64,000 nucleotides of DNA from Vreelandella songnenensis (GCF_003002925.1 NZ_PVTK01000008.1:62001-126000), one strand, 5' to 3'. Counted from the first letter of the stretch, positions 1-10,391 are shown. Translations and numbers: made by a program. The notes: generated from the letters alone by a model not told the origin.

Positions 1-1
1 T

Positions 2-1324
2 TCAGGCGTTGAAGCGGCGCGCGACGTAGCGCGTGGCCAGATGCTGCCGCAGGTCAACGCCTCGGGTAATGTCGTACACAATCGTCAGTACGAAAGCCAG
101 ACAAGCGCCAGAGCAGTACCCACACCGGCCCCCGGTGCGGGCGATAACGCAGGGGTGGGTGTCGGTGGCGGAAGCGATGACAACTTCAACAGCGCCTCAT
201 TGAGCCTGGAAGCTACCCAGGTGCTGTTCAACGAAGTGACCCGCCAGGAAGTGACCCAGGCCGAGCGCCAGATCGACCAGCAGGTGTATCTTCTGGCGGC
301 CACCGAGCAGCAGCTGCTGATCGACGTGGCCAGCGCCTATTTCGATATTCTGCGCGCCAGCGAAGTGCTGGAAGCTCGCCAGGCCCAGGAGCGTGCCATT
401 GGCCGCCAGCTGGAGCAGGCAAGCGAGCAGTTTGAAGTGGGTCTGATTGCGATTACCGAAGTGGAAGAAGCACGCGCCAGCTTTGACCAGTCGCGCGCGG
501 ATCGCATCGCGGCGGAAAGTAACCTGCAGGTCGCCTTTGAAGTGCTTGAGCAACTGACCGGCCAGCGCTACGCCAATATTGAGTCCCTGGGTGACAGCAT
601 GCCGGTGGCGCTACCTTCGCCCAGCACCCGCGACTACTGGGTAGAGCAGGCGATCCAGCGTAACCCGCAGGTGCTGGCCCAGCAGGCCGGGATCGAAATC
701 TCCCGGGTAGGCGTGGACATCGCCCGTGCCGGCCAGATGCCTACCTTCCAGGCGTTTGCCAACTACCAGCACGCCGATAGCGATAACGACTACCTCACCG
801 GTCACGATTCGTCGAGCCAGGTCGGCATTTCGGCCAACCTGCCCATCTATACCGGTGGCAGCACCAGCGCCCGCATTCGTCAGGGTACCTACCAGCTGGA
901 AAGCACGCAGTACGAGTTCGAGTCACAGCGCCGCACGACCATTCAGCAGGTGCGCTCGCTCTACACCCAGGTCAGCAATAACGTCGAAACCGTCGAAGCC
1001 CGCCAGCAGGCCATCGTCTCGACCCAAAGCGCGCTGGAAGCTACCCGGGCAGGCTATGAAGTCGGCACCCGCAACATCGTGGATGTGCTGAACGCCGAGC
1101 AGAACTACTACAACGCGATCGCCAACTACGCCGAGTCGCGCTACGACTACGTGGTGAACCTGCTTTCCCTGCGCCAACAGTCTGGCCTGCTGGATGTACC
1201 GGCCATCGAGGAAGTCAACGGCTGGCTGACCGGTGAACAGGTCACCTTCACGCTGCCCGATGGCGGTGAAGATGATTACCAGCGTGGCATGAACATTGGT
1301 GCGCCGCCGACCCCGGACACATAA
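2..1324 (+). CDS. TolC-family outer membrane efflux channel (5' end outside window)
   Basis: Outer-membrane channel of a tripartite efflux pump; it would connect the adaptor and RND pump encoded just downstream to the cell exterior. The reading frame is open to the first base of the window, and the residues before the first visible Met (...EAARDVARGQMLPQV) match the usual start of the mature TolC fold, so the gene begins outside the window. The visible 440 residues contain the two long helical repeats of the OEP fold, rich in Gln, Glu and Ala, with a C-terminal VGTRNIVDVLNAEQNYYNA segment typical of TolC repeats. It lies 74 bp upstream of the adaptor gene, same strand, so probably one operon. 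Family assignment is secure; the substrate is unknown. Confidence 0.93.
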   Translation, partial: SGVEAARDVARGQMLPQVNASGNVVHNRQYESQTSARAVPTPAPGAGDNAGVGVGGGSDDNFNSASLSLEATQVLFNEVTRQEVTQAERQIDQQVYLLAATEQQLLIDVASAYFDILRASEVLEARQAQERAIGRQLEQASEQFEVGLIAITEVEEARASFDQSRADRIAAESNLQVAFEVLEQLTGQRYANIESLGDSMPVALPSPSTRDYWVEQAIQRNPQVLAQQAGIEISRVGVDIARAGQMPTFQAFANYQHADSDNDYLTGHDSSSQVGISANLPIYTGGSTSARIRQGTYQLESTQYEFESQRRTTIQQVRSLYTQVSNNVETVEARQQAIVSTQSALEATRAGYEVGTRNIVDVLNAEQNYYNAIANYAESRYDYVVNLLSLRQQSGLLDVPAIEEVNGWLTGEQVTFTLPDGGEDDYQRGMNIGAPPTPDT

Positions 1325-1398
1325 GTGCCGTTAATGATGCACAACCGTATGACAGCGCCGTTAGTCAACGTTTCGAGAAGATCAAGGGAAACCAACGT

Positions 1399-2667
1399 AT
1401 GAGAAAGGTGATTCACTCACGCCGAGCGAGTCTAGTCACGCTGATTGCCGCGCTAGCGTTGACGGCCTGTGGCCAGGAAGAGCCGGAGCAGGCCCAGGGT
1501 GGGCAGCAGGAAGCTCCGCCGCATAAGGTGGAAGTTGTCGAAATGGCGCGCCAGGATATCCCTCTCGACAAGTCCTACCCTTCACTGCTGCGCAGCGATA
1601 GCGAAGTGACACTGGTGGCACGGGTCAACGGCTATCTGGAAGAGCGCCACTTCGAGCCCGGGCAGATGGTGGAAGAGGGCGACTCGCTCTATACCATCGA
1701 ACCCGACCTTTACCAGGCAACGGTCAACCAGCGTGAAGCGGACCTGCAAAGTGCCCGTGCCGAATACTCGCGCGCTCAGCGCGATGCCCAGCGCTTCGAG
1801 CAGCTTTTAAGCCAGAACTCCGTCAGCCGCCAGCAGTACGACCAGGCGCAGGCCGAGCAGCGCGTGGCCCAGGCCAACGTTGCCCAGGCGGAAGCCGCGC
1901 TCACCAGCGCCAATCTTGACCTGGGTTACGCCAATATGACGGCGCCGGTGTCCGGCATGATCAGCCTGAGCCAGATCAACGTCGGCAACTTTGTTACCTC
2001 CGGCACCGAGCTTGCCACCATCACCCCGCTCGACCCGCTGGAAGTACGTTTCCAACTGCCCCAGCGTGACGCTTTCGAGCTGCGCCGCCAGCTAAAGGAG
2101 GCGGGTGATGCTTCCAATATCACCGCTCGCCTGAGCATGCCGGGTCAGAGCGGCCGCAGCGGTGCCGAGCTTGAAGGCCGGCTGGACTTTCTGGGGTCGC
2201 GGGTGGATAGCGGTACCAGCACGGTGCAGGCATCGGCCACTTTCGATAATCCCGATGGCGAAATCCTGCCCGGCCAGTTCGTACGTGTACGTATCGAAGG
2301 ACTCAAGCGCTTTGACGTGATGGCCGTGCCGGAAATTGCCGTGACCCAGGGGCTGATGGGCCCCCAGGTATATGTACTGGACGAGGACAACAAGGCCCGC
2401 GAGAAGACGGTAACACTTGGCGAAGTGGCCGGCCCCTGGCAGATCATCAACGAGGGCATATCACCCGGTGATCGTGTGATCGTGGGCGACCCTGCTGGCC
2501 TGGAGCCTGGCAGGGCGATTGACCCGCAGCCGTTCAACGGCAACGCCGGGGCAATCGTTGAAGACGTCGAGCAGGCAGAGGCTCAAGAGCAGGCCCAGGA
2601 AGCAGAAGCGATGGAAGATAGCGCAGGTGGTACACCGCCCGCTGAAGGGGAAGAGGGTGCGCAATAA
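1399..2667 (+). CDS. RND efflux periplasmic adaptor lipoprotein (AcrA/MexA type)
   Basis: Membrane-fusion protein linking the inner-membrane RND pump to the TolC-like channel. The N-terminus is a lipoprotein signal with lipobox LTAC (Cys24), so it should be lipid-anchored at the inner membrane. Next come a lipoyl-type half (ARVNGYLEERHFEPGQMVEEGD, about residues 74-95), a Glu/Gln/Arg-rich coiled-coil hairpin (about 110-180), the second lipoyl half, a beta-barrel and a membrane-proximal domain. The last 35 residues form an acidic Glu/Ala/Gln tail longer than in E. coli AcrA, which fits a halophile proteome. The stop codon overlaps the pump start by one base, indicating translational coupling. 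Confidence 0.95.
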   Translation: MRKVIHSRRASLVTLIAALALTACGQEEPEQAQGGQQEAPPHKVEVVEMARQDIPLDKSYPSLLRSDSEVTLVARVNGYLEERHFEPGQMVEEGDSLYTIEPDLYQATVNQREADLQSARAEYSRAQRDAQRFEQLLSQNSVSRQQYDQAQAEQRVAQANVAQAEAALTSANLDLGYANMTAPVSGMISLSQINVGNFVTSGTELATITPLDPLEVRFQLPQRDAFELRRQLKEAGDASNITARLSMPGQSGRSGAELEGRLDFLGSRVDSGTSTVQASATFDNPDGEILPGQFVRVRIEGLKRFDVMAVPEIAVTQGLMGPQVYVLDEDNKAREKTVTLGEVAGPWQIINEGISPGDRVIVGDPAGLEPGRAIDPQPFNGNAGAIVEDVEQAEAQEQAQEAEAMEDSAGGTPPAEGEEGAQ

Positions 2668-5600
2668 TGAACTTCTCTAACTTCTTCATCAGCCGACCGA
2701 TATTTGCCACGGTACTGGCAATTATCGTCACGTTGGTGGGTGTCATGTCCATGCGGGTGCTGCCCATCGAGCAGTACCCAAGCGTGGTTCCGCCTACGGT
2801 ATCGGTGCAGGCGCAGTTCCCCGGCGCGGATGCAGAAACCGTGGCCCAGACGGTGGCAGCGCCCATCGCTGAAGCCATCAACGGCGTCGAGGACATGCTC
2901 TACATGACCTCCAACAGCGCCGATAACGGCATCATGAGCCTGAGCGTGGCGTTCAACATTGGCACGGATGGTGATATCAACACCATCAACGTCAATAACC
3001 GCGTTCAAGGCGCGCTTTCGCAGCTGCCCGAGGCGGTTCAGTCTCAGGGCGTGACGGTTCAGCTGCAGTCCGACTCCATTTTGATGTTTATAGCGTTGAC
3101 CTCGCCAAACGGCGACTACAACAACATCTATATGCAGAACTACGCCACCCTCAACGTGCTGGACGAATTACGCCAGGTACCGGGGGTAGGTAACGCAGAG
3201 GTGCTGGGTGGCGGTGAGTTCGCCATGCGTATCTGGATGGACCCGGACAAGCTGGCGCAATATGACCTGACGCCCAGCGAAGTGGCCAGCGCCATTCGTT
3301 CACAGAACACCGAGATTCCTGCCGGTAGCCTCGCGTCAACGCCCCAAGGCGAGCCACGCGCCTATACCTATACGATCACGGCGGGCGGTCGTCTGAGCAA
3401 TGTGGATGACTTTCGTAACATCTACCTGCGCACCAACAGCGATGGTTCATCGCTGCACCTGGAAGACGTAGCGCGTATTGAGCTGGGCGCTTCGTTCTAC
3501 GGGGTCGATGCCCGCTTGAATGGTTCGACGATGACACCAATCATCATCAACCAGCAGCCCGGCGCCAACGCGCTGGAAACGGCGAACGGCGTGCGCGCCA
3601 CCATGGATGAGCTGGCAGGGCGCTTCCCGCCCGGGCTTGAATATGTCGCGCCCTACGATACGACGCTGTTTATCGATGCCTCGGTCGAGACGGTACTGCA
3701 TACCTTCATCGAAGCCTTCCTGATCGTTATCGTCATTCTGTTCATCTTCCTGCAGAACTGGCGCTTCACCGTCATTGCCATGTCGGTAGTACCGGTAGCC
3801 GTCGTCGGTACCTTTGCCGGTTTCTACATGCTGGGCTTCTCGATCAACCTGCTGACCCTGTTTGCCCTGGTGCTATCCATCGGGATCGTGGTCGATGATG
3901 CGATACTGGTAGTGGAGAACGTCGAGCGGGTGCTGAGCGAGGAAGACGACATCACCGTGCGCGATGCCACCGTGCGGGCCATGAAAGAGGTGGGCGGCCC
4001 GGTTATCGCGACCTCGCTGATCATGGCGGCGGTGTTCGTGCCCGTGGCCTTCCTGGGTGGTTTTACCGGGCAGATCTATCAGCAGTTCGCGATTACCGTA
4101 GCGATCTCGGTGGCCCTCTCGGCGCTGATGGCCCTGACGTTCACTCCGGCGCTGTCGGCCATCTTCATCAAGCACAACCTGCACCATAGCAAGCAGTCAG
4201 CGTTCAAGCGGGCCATTTCCACGCCGCTGCGCCTGTTTGATCGGCTGTTTGCCGGTATTACCGCAGTGTACATGTGGTTCGTGATCAGGCTGGTACGCTT
4301 CTGGGTGCTGGCGCTGGCCCTGACGGTGGCAGTAGGCGCAGGCTCTTACTGGCTATACGCCAATACGCCCTCGACACTGGTGCCGGAAACCGACCAGGGT
4401 ATCGTGCTGGTCAGCGTTTCACTGCCCGACGCTGCCTCCCTTGACCGTACCCAGCGGTACATGGAGCAGCTCAGCGCGGAAATCGAGAACATTCCTGGCG
4501 TTGAGTACTCCTCGGCGGTGGCGGGTTACGACATTCTATCCAGTGCCGTGAATACGGCGCGCGGTATCATGTTCATCAACATGCTTCCCTGGTCAGAGCG
4601 CGAGCTGACGGCTGATCAATTGGTCGGCCGCATCATGGAGCTGGGGGCGGGCATCGATGGTGGCTCTGCGATGGCCTTCAACGTGCCGCCGATCATGGGT
4701 CTTTCAACCACGGGCGGCTTCACGGGATACCTGCAGTCCTTTGACGGCGCCTCGCCGCGGGAGCTGTACGAGGCATCACTGCAAATCATGCAGAAGGCCA
4801 ACCAGCACCCGGCGCTGAGCCAGGTGTTTACCACCTTCAACGTCAACGTGCCCTCCTACCGCGCCAAGATCGATCAGCAGAAAGCGCTCAGTTACGGCGT
4901 GGCGCTGGAGAATATCAACTCAGCCCTTGCCAACACCTTCGGTAACGGCTTTGTTAACTACTTCAGCTATCAAAACCGTAACTTCCAGGTCTATCTGCAG
5001 AACGAGGATGAATTCCGCAAGACGCCCGAGGATGTCAACAGCGTTTACGTGCGCGGAGGTAACGGCGAGCGTATTCCGCTATCGGAGTTCGTCGAGCTCG
5101 AGCGTCAGACCGGCCCTTCTGTGGTATCGCGCTTTGGGGTTTATGCGGGCGCCCAGTTCCAGGGTAATCCTGCGCCTGGCTACAGCTCGACCCAGGCGAT
5201 CGAAGCGATGAACGAAGTCGTTCAGGAAACGCTGGGTTCCAACTGGGGCATGGGGTGGACCGGTACGGCTTATCAGGAAGCCAACCTGGGCAACGCGGCT
5301 ACCATGGCCATTGTCTTCGGGCTGCTGATGGTGTTTTTGATTCTGGCAGCTCAGTACGAAAGCTGGTCGCTGCCACTTGCGGTACTCACCGCCACGCCTT
5401 TTGCCTTCCTGGGCGGCATCGGCGGTATTGCGCTGCGCGGTCTGGATACCAGCGTGTATGTGCAGATCGGTATGCTGGTGGTCGTGGGTCTGGCGGCGAA
5501 GAACGCGATTCTGATCGTGGAGTTTGCCGAGCTGCAGCGCAAGGAGCAGGGTAAATCGATCCGCGAAGCGGCGATTACCGCGGCAGAGCTGCGCTTCAGG

Positions 5601-5876
5601 CCCATCGTGATGACCTCGCTTGCGTTCATCTTTGGTACCTTGCCGTTGGCATTGGCCACCGGGGCCAGTGATGTCAGCAGTCACCATATCGGCACCACGG
5701 TGGCGATGGGCATGGCCTCGGTCGCGATCTTGGGAAGCCTGTTCATTCCGAGCTTCTACGCCATGATCGCTTATGCATCTGACTGGATGCATCGCAAGCG
5801 CAAGGGTGATCGTCACGACGATGCTCAGGTGCTGGAGCATGACCAGTCACCCCGTGATCCGCAGAACAACGTCTAG
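2667..5876 (+). CDS. RND multidrug efflux pump, AcrB-like inner-membrane transporter
   Basis: Proton-driven HAE1-family pump that takes substrates from the periplasm and inner membrane. At 1069 residues it has the standard family length. Visible landmarks are the N-terminal first helix (NFFISRPIFATVLAIIV), the TM4 proton-relay pair Asp410-Asp411 in GIVVDDAILVVEN, the Ser/Gly-rich porter domains, and the C-terminal GLAAKNAILIVEFA helix with the relay Lys. The ATG overlaps the adaptor stop by one base, and a strong terminator follows. The TetR gene at 6843-7454 is an AcrR/TtgR type and may regulate this operon, but it is not adjacent to its promoter, so this is inference. Substrate range cannot be read from sequence. 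Confidence 0.96.
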   Translation: MNFSNFFISRPIFATVLAIIVTLVGVMSMRVLPIEQYPSVVPPTVSVQAQFPGADAETVAQTVAAPIAEAINGVEDMLYMTSNSADNGIMSLSVAFNIGTDGDINTINVNNRVQGALSQLPEAVQSQGVTVQLQSDSILMFIALTSPNGDYNNIYMQNYATLNVLDELRQVPGVGNAEVLGGGEFAMRIWMDPDKLAQYDLTPSEVASAIRSQNTEIPAGSLASTPQGEPRAYTYTITAGGRLSNVDDFRNIYLRTNSDGSSLHLEDVARIELGASFYGVDARLNGSTMTPIIINQQPGANALETANGVRATMDELAGRFPPGLEYVAPYDTTLFIDASVETVLHTFIEAFLIVIVILFIFLQNWRFTVIAMSVVPVAVVGTFAGFYMLGFSINLLTLFALVLSIGIVVDDAILVVENVERVLSEEDDITVRDATVRAMKEVGGPVIATSLIMAAVFVPVAFLGGFTGQIYQQFAITVAISVALSALMALTFTPALSAIFIKHNLHHSKQSAFKRAISTPLRLFDRLFAGITAVYMWFVIRLVRFWVLALALTVAVGAGSYWLYANTPSTLVPETDQGIVLVSVSLPDAASLDRTQRYMEQLSAEIENIPGVEYSSAVAGYDILSSAVNTARGIMFINMLPWSERELTADQLVGRIMELGAGIDGGSAMAFNVPPIMGLSTTGGFTGYLQSFDGASPRELYEASLQIMQKANQHPALSQVFTTFNVNVPSYRAKIDQQKALSYGVALENINSALANTFGNGFVNYFSYQNRNFQVYLQNEDEFRKTPEDVNSVYVRGGNGERIPLSEFVELERQTGPSVVSRFGVYAGAQFQGNPAPGYSSTQAIEAMNEVVQETLGSNWGMGWTGTAYQEANLGNAATMAIVFGLLMVFLILAAQYESWSLPLAVLTATPFAFLGGIGGIALRGLDTSVYVQIGMLVVVGLAAKNAILIVEFAELQRKEQGKSIREAAITAAELRFRPIVMTSLAFIFGTLPLALATGASDVSSHHIGTTVAMGMASVAILGSLFIPSFYAMIAYASDWMHRKRKGDRHDDAQVLEHDQSPRDPQNNV

Positions 5877-5897
5877 CTAAAACGCCAGACGTAACCC

Positions 5898-5934
5898 AAA
5901 CGGGTGTTGCCTTCGGGCGGCACCCGTTTTTTTA
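5898..5934 (+). terminator. Rho-independent terminator of the RND efflux operon
   Basis: An ACGGGTG / CACCCGT stem with an inner GCC-ttcg-GGC hairpin is followed by a run of T. It starts about 20 bp after the pump stop codon. Confidence 0.85.
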
Positions 5935-6080
5935 TGTTCCAGTGACCCGCGTCAAGGACTGCAAACGCAGGAAAGAATAGTTTGGTCTACGCTTAAAGTG
6001 TTCAACCGTTTTCAGCTTGCACCAACACCAAAAATACAAGCGAAGACAGCACCAGGCTCAAGCCTGGAGGAGAGTACGCC

Positions 6081-6755
6081 ATGCAACCGATTGTCTCTGC
6101 TGCCATGCAGTTTCCTACCATCGTCTTTACGTTTCTACTCGCCCTGCTGGCGCTGTACTGGCTTCTGGTGCTGGTTCGCATCGCGCCGCTCGAGCTATTC
6201 GAGCGCGACAGCCTGCGCGATGACCACATGGCGAGTACGCTGGTATCGCTTGGCTTTGCCGGCGTGCCGGCAACGCTTGCCCTGACCTTTCTGGTACTGA
6301 TTGCAGGTGCTCTATCGCTTGCCGCCGAGCTTTTCGTTCTTCGCTGGCTGTCGCTTGGCATGTTGCGCGTGCCGGTGGGCGTGCTGGTCGTGTGGCTGGC
6401 GTTTGCACTTGCCTCACCCATGTCGGCGATGATCTGCCACAGCCTGCACCGCGGCTTGCACCGCTACCAGCCGTTTACAAGGCGCTGCCTGCTGGGTGCT
6501 ACGGTGATCGTATCCGAGCGCGAAGGCGACGAGGCTGCCATGGCCATTATTGATAATGAGCCCAATAGCCACGTCCGCCTGCACTGCAAAGAGGGCGACT
6601 GCCCGCAGGAAGGCGAGCGCCGGGTGCTGGTGAAATATCTGGCAGAAGAGGGGGCCTACCGCAGCGTGACCGAGCAGACCTATATGGATACCCGGGTACG
6701 GTTGAACAAGTTGCGCCTGCGGCACAAGCACCACGATGAAGGTTATTCAACCTGA
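6081..6755 (+). CDS. Inner-membrane protein of unknown function
   Basis: A 224-residue protein with three or four hydrophobic helices in the first 130 residues (PTIVFTFLLALLALYWLLVL, a long Leu/Ala segment around 50-85, and VPVGVLVVWLAFALAS). A soluble C-terminal half follows (about 140-224) with a beta-rich stretch starting GATVIVSERE, then a basic tail. The layout of membrane helices followed by a small beta-barrel-like domain recalls YqiJ/NfeD-type OB-fold membrane proteins, but I see no diagnostic motif, so this is only a suggestion. The start is supported by GGAGGAG eight bases upstream. It is convergent with the TetR gene and separated from the RND operon by a terminator. Confidence 0.75.
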   Translation: MQPIVSAAMQFPTIVFTFLLALLALYWLLVLVRIAPLELFERDSLRDDHMASTLVSLGFAGVPATLALTFLVLIAGALSLAAELFVLRWLSLGMLRVPVGVLVVWLAFALASPMSAMICHSLHRGLHRYQPFTRRCLLGATVIVSEREGDEAAMAIIDNEPNSHVRLHCKEGDCPQEGERRVLVKYLAEEGAYRSVTEQTYMDTRVRLNKLRLRHKHHDEGYST

Positions 6756-6842
6756 TGCAGGGCACGCTGAATGGACGTGCTAGCGTGCTTGAGGCCTGCA
6801 ACGATCTTTAAAGGGAAATAAAGCGGGGCAGTGGCGGGGCGG

Positions 6843-7454
6843 TTAGCGATGCATGATGCGTATCAGCGTATCGATCAGCTCGCCGCCTCGCTTGCGTATG
6901 GAAAACGCTTCAGGCGTGCGTAGCCAGTCATGAAAAAGCCCGCCCAGCATGGACTGCATCATGCGCGTGGCGACTTCCGGGGTCAGGTCATCGCGCAGCA
7001 GCTTTTGCTGTTCGGCCTCCTTGAAGACCAGCAGCATCTCGCCGTAGCACTCTTCGCCAATCGCATCCTGCATCGCCAGGGGATTGATATCGCTGAAAAA
7101 CTCACAGCGGTGAAGCAGAATGGAGAGAATGCGTTGGTGCGACGGCTGCTCCAGGCGAACAAGGCCGGCATGGCAGGCAAGGCGAATGGCTTCCATGGGG
7201 GAGATATCTTCATCGGCCTTGCTGACTTCTTCCATCAGCGACTGGAACGGCATCCGCACGCGCTCCACCAGCGCCATGAACAGATCGCCCTTGTTCTTGA
7301 AATGCCAATACACCGCGCCGCGGGTAAGATCCGCATGCCGCGCGATCTGCTCAAGCGACGTGCGCGCAACACCCTTTGCAAAAAATACCTCTTCGGCAGC
7401 ATCCAACAACGCTTCACGAGTAGCAGCCGCTTCCGCTTTGGTCTTTCTTGCCAT
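6843..7454 (-). CDS. TetR-family repressor, AcrR/TtgR-like
   Basis: DNA-binding repressor, 203 residues, with the canonical N-terminal TetR helix-turn-helix (ARHADLTRGAVYWHFKNKGD, about 37-56) and an AcrR-type ligand-binding domain with the FHDWLRTPEAFSIRKRG C-terminal segment. These regulators typically bind hydrophobic drugs and repress RND efflux genes, so the nearby pump is the obvious candidate target, and autoregulation is likely. I chose the ATG at 7454. A GTG six bases upstream (7460) is closer to the GAGG ribosome site and would add two residues. A short inverted repeat lies about 30 bp upstream. Confidence 0.92.
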   Translation of the reverse strand: MARKTKAEAAATREALLDAAEEVFFAKGVARTSLEQIARHADLTRGAVYWHFKNKGDLFMALVERVRMPFQSLMEEVSKADEDISPMEAIRLACHAGLVRLEQPSHQRILSILLHRCEFFSDINPLAMQDAIGEECYGEMLLVFKEAEQQKLLRDDLTPEVATRMMQSMLGGLFHDWLRTPEAFSIRKRGGELIDTLIRIMHR

Positions 7455-7480
7455 GGACACGCAACCTCAGTAATCACATA

Positions 7481-7512
7481 AGATGGCCATATTTTATCCG
7501 ATCTAGCCATCT
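7481..7512. promoter_or_regulatory. Inverted repeat, candidate TetR operator
   Basis: AGATGGC (7481-7487) and GCCATCT (7506-7512) form an exact 7-bp dyad in the AT-rich promoter region directly upstream of the tetR gene. TetR regulators commonly bind such palindromes near their own promoter. No -10/-35 boxes are assigned with confidence. Confidence 0.4.
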
Positions 7513-7675
7513 TTTTACATTCAAAACTGTATGGATAGATGATTAAACGTATAGCGTGTGTTATCAAATCAGCAGGGCTTTAACAATGCGCACGATCTGG
7601 CGATAGATTGGTTAAGATTTATCAAGGTTAATGCCTTATAGATAGTCATCAACAACGCTGAAAAAAAGGATACTC

Positions 7676-8710
7676 ATGATGGCGAGAGCCCCTTTTCAAC
7701 TGGCCGGACACACCATAGCGCCTGGCCAACGTGCCCAGATCGATGTACCGGTGGCGCGTCTTTATACCCATACGCCGCTGCATATTACGGTGGAAGTGGT
7801 TCACGGGCGTAAAGAGGGGCCCGTCATGCTGGTATGCGGTGGCATTCATGGTGATGAGATCAACAGCGTGGAAATCGTTCGCCGACTGCTTCGCTCAAAA
7901 GCCATCAAGAGCCTGCGGGGTACGCTGATCGCAGTCCCCGTGGTCAATGTATTCGGCTTTTTACAGCAAACTCGCTACCTGCCAGACCGGCGCGACCTTA
8001 ACCGCTGTTTTCCCGGCAGCGAAACCGGTTCCTTGGGCGGGCGTATCGCGGCGCTGTTTCGTGAGCAGATCGTCGATCAGGCCACTCATATCATCGATCT
8101 TCACACCGGCGCGCTTCACCGCACCAACCTGCCGCAGATTCGCGCCCAGCTAAGCCCCGGCAGCGAAACCGAGCGCATGGCCGATGCCTTCGGTGCGCCG
8201 GTCATTCTCAACGCCGAATTGCGTGAGGGCAGCCTGCGCCATTACGCGCAGAATCGCGGCATTCCCGTGTTGACCTATGAAGCCGGCGAAGCGTTGCGCT
8301 TTGATGAGTGGGCCATTGCCCCCGGTGTGCGCGGCGTGCTGCGCGTGATGCGCCGCCTGGACATGCTGACCGGCGAGCAGCGCCGCCGGGCACTGGCTCC
8401 GGCCGAGCTTGCCAATGGCTCCAGCTGGGCGCGGGCACCCATCGATGGCATCCTGCGTCCTCAGGTAAGGCTGGGTGCCCGCGTGGCCAAAGGTGAAGTG
8501 CTGGGGAGGGTAGCCGACCCGTTCGGCAATCAGGAAGATGAAGTCATCTCCATGGCCGATGGCATCGTGATCGGCATGAGCCGCCTGCCGCTTGCCAACG
8601 AAGGGGAAGCGCTTTATCACATCGCGCGTTTTGATGAGATTGAAGAAGCCGAAACCGCTATCGAGAGTTTTCACTCAAGCCTGACACCGCCGCCGGATGC
8701 GCTCTATTGA
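7676..8710 (+). CDS. Succinylglutamate desuccinylase/aspartoacylase-family (M14) deacylase
   Basis: A 344-residue zinc-dependent deacylase of the AstE/AspA branch of the M14 fold. The zinc ligands are visible: His and Glu in GGIHGDEINS (about residue 59) and the second His in HIIDLHTG (about 143). A catalytic Glu in LTYEAGEALRF lies near 205. The C-terminal third is the beta-rich lobe (GILRPQVRLGARVAKGEVLG) seen in this family. The substrate is unknown; N-acyl amino acids are likely. In halophiles a related enzyme (DoeB) acts in ectoine breakdown, but no other doe gene is nearby, so I do not assign that role. Start supported by AGGA five bases upstream. Confidence 0.88.
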   Translation: MMARAPFQLAGHTIAPGQRAQIDVPVARLYTHTPLHITVEVVHGRKEGPVMLVCGGIHGDEINSVEIVRRLLRSKAIKSLRGTLIAVPVVNVFGFLQQTRYLPDRRDLNRCFPGSETGSLGGRIAALFREQIVDQATHIIDLHTGALHRTNLPQIRAQLSPGSETERMADAFGAPVILNAELREGSLRHYAQNRGIPVLTYEAGEALRFDEWAIAPGVRGVLRVMRRLDMLTGEQRRRALAPAELANGSSWARAPIDGILRPQVRLGARVAKGEVLGRVADPFGNQEDEVISMADGIVIGMSRLPLANEGEALYHIARFDEIEEAETAIESFHSSLTPPPDALY

Positions 8711-8900
8711 GCTTGTCATGCATGGCAGCTATTGGCCTGATAGCCAAGGTATCGGGCTACCAAGATGGCATTATGGCCATGCATTGACTATACCTTTGGG
8801 TAGATCGATTAGCTTAAATTAAAAAAATCGCTAACCAACGCGAATACTATGTATAGACGGTGCCCAGGCACCGTGTCAGCCGTGACATGGAGGAAAGGCA

Positions 8901-10355
8901 ATGACGAGCGGTAATTCAAATTATACGACGACGGGTGCAGGCATTCCGGTTTCAAGCGACGAGCATTCGCTGTCTGTAGGCCCTGATGGCCCGATCGTCA
9001 TGCACGATCATTTCCTGATGGAACAGATGGCGGCCTTCAACCGGGAAATGATTCCCGACCGTCAGCCCCACGCAAAAGGCAGCGGTGCCTTTGGGCATTT
9101 CGAAGTTACTCATGATGTCAGCAAGTACACGAAAGCCAATTTCCTGAAGAAGGGCACCAAGACCGACGTGCTCATTCGTTTCTCGACAGTGGCCGGCGAA
9201 AGCGGCAGCCCCGATACCTGGCGTGACCCGCGCGGTTTTGCGATCAAGTTCTATACCGAAGAGGGCAACTTCGACCTGGTGGGCAACAACACCCCCGTGT
9301 TCTTTGTCCGCGATCCAATGAAGTTCCAGCACTTTATCCACTCCCAGAAACGTCGCGCCGACAACGGCCTGCGCGACCATGACATGCAGTGGGATTTCTG
9401 GACACTGGTGCCTGAATCCGCTCACCAGGTGACCTGGCTGATGGGCGACCGCGGCGTACCCGCTACCTGGCGCCACATGAACGGCTACTCGAGCCATACC
9501 TACATGTGGGTCAACGACGAAGGCGAGCGCTTCTGGGTCAAGTACCACTTCAAGACCGACCAGGGCATCAAGTGCATGACCCAGGAACAGGCCGACCAGA
9601 TGGCCGGTACCGACGCCGATTACCACCGGCGTGACCTGTTCGAGGCGATCAAGCGTGGCGAGTATCCCTCGTGGACGCTGCACATGCAGATCATGCCTTT
9701 CGACGATGCCAAGACCTACCGCTATAACCCCTTCGACCTGACCAAGGTGTGGCCGCACGACGACTACCCGCTGATCGAAGTGGGCAAGCTGACCCTGGAC
9801 AAGAACCCGACCGACTTCCACAGCCAGATCAACCAGGCGGCGTTCGAGCCCAACAACATGGTGCCGGGTACCGGGCTTTCGCCGGACAAGATGCTGCTGG
9901 CACGTTCCATCTCCTACGCCGATGCTCACCGGGCGCGTCTGGGCGTCAACTACAAGCATATTCCGGTCAATACGCCCAAGTGCCCGGTGAACAGCTATAC
10001 CCAGGGCGGGGCGATGCGTATTCATAACGCCACCGATCCGGTATACGTGCCCAACAGCAAGGGCGGCCCGCATGCCAACCCACAGCGCTTCCCGGAAGAT
10101 GCCGTATGGGCGACCAGCGGCGAACTGGTACGCACCGCCTATACGCTGCGCGAAGATGATGATGACTTCAGCCAGCCCGGCACGCTGGTGCGTGATGTGA
10201 TGGACGACGCGGCGCGCGACCGCCTGGTGTCCAACGTGGTCGGCCACCTTTCTGCTGGTGTGACCGAGCCCGTGCTGGAGCGCGCGTTCGAGTATTGGCG
10301 CAATGTGGATCAGGAAATCGGTAAGCGTATCGAGCAGGGCGTACGCGGCAACTAA
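8901..10355 (+). CDS. katA: Monofunctional haem catalase (small-subunit clade)
   Basis: Converts hydrogen peroxide to water and oxygen. At 484 residues it matches small-subunit (clade 3) catalases. The distal His lies in [18 protein letters not shown] (about residue 60), the distal Asn is in the [13 protein letters not shown] block, and the proximal haem-binding Tyr is in [17 protein letters not shown] (about 340). The N-terminus ([20 protein letters not shown]) is typical of these cytoplasmic enzymes and no signal peptide is seen. GGAGGAAAGG sits just upstream of the ATG and a strong terminator follows the stop. No OxyR site was assigned. Confidence 0.97.
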   Translation: MTSGNSNYTTTGAGIPVSSDEHSLSVGPDGPIVMHDHFLMEQMAAFNREMIPDRQPHAKGSGAFGHFEVTHDVSKYTKANFLKKGTKTDVLIRFSTVAGESGSPDTWRDPRGFAIKFYTEEGNFDLVGNNTPVFFVRDPMKFQHFIHSQKRRADNGLRDHDMQWDFWTLVPESAHQVTWLMGDRGVPATWRHMNGYSSHTYMWVNDEGERFWVKYHFKTDQGIKCMTQEQADQMAGTDADYHRRDLFEAIKRGEYPSWTLHMQIMPFDDAKTYRYNPFDLTKVWPHDDYPLIEVGKLTLDKNPTDFHSQINQAAFEPNNMVPGTGLSPDKMLLARSISYADAHRARLGVNYKHIPVNTPKCPVNSYTQGGAMRIHNATDPVYVPNSKGGPHANPQRFPEDAVWATSGELVRTAYTLREDDDDFSQPGTLVRDVMDDAARDRLVSNVVGHLSAGVTEPVLERAFEYWRNVDQEIGKRIEQGVRGN

Positions 10356-10391
10356 GCAACGCGTAATGCCTGTGGCTTAACCGCTGCACAT

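Noticed and set aside
7676..8710. Assignment as ectoine-catabolic DoeB
   Set aside because: Only the general M14 deacylase motifs are visible and no other doe genes are nearby.
8952..10247. 431-codon frame antisense to the catalase gene
   Set aside because: GC-rich mirror of a well-conserved gene; no start signal or domain. The same holds for long antisense frames opposite recC, recB, trpA and the RND pump.
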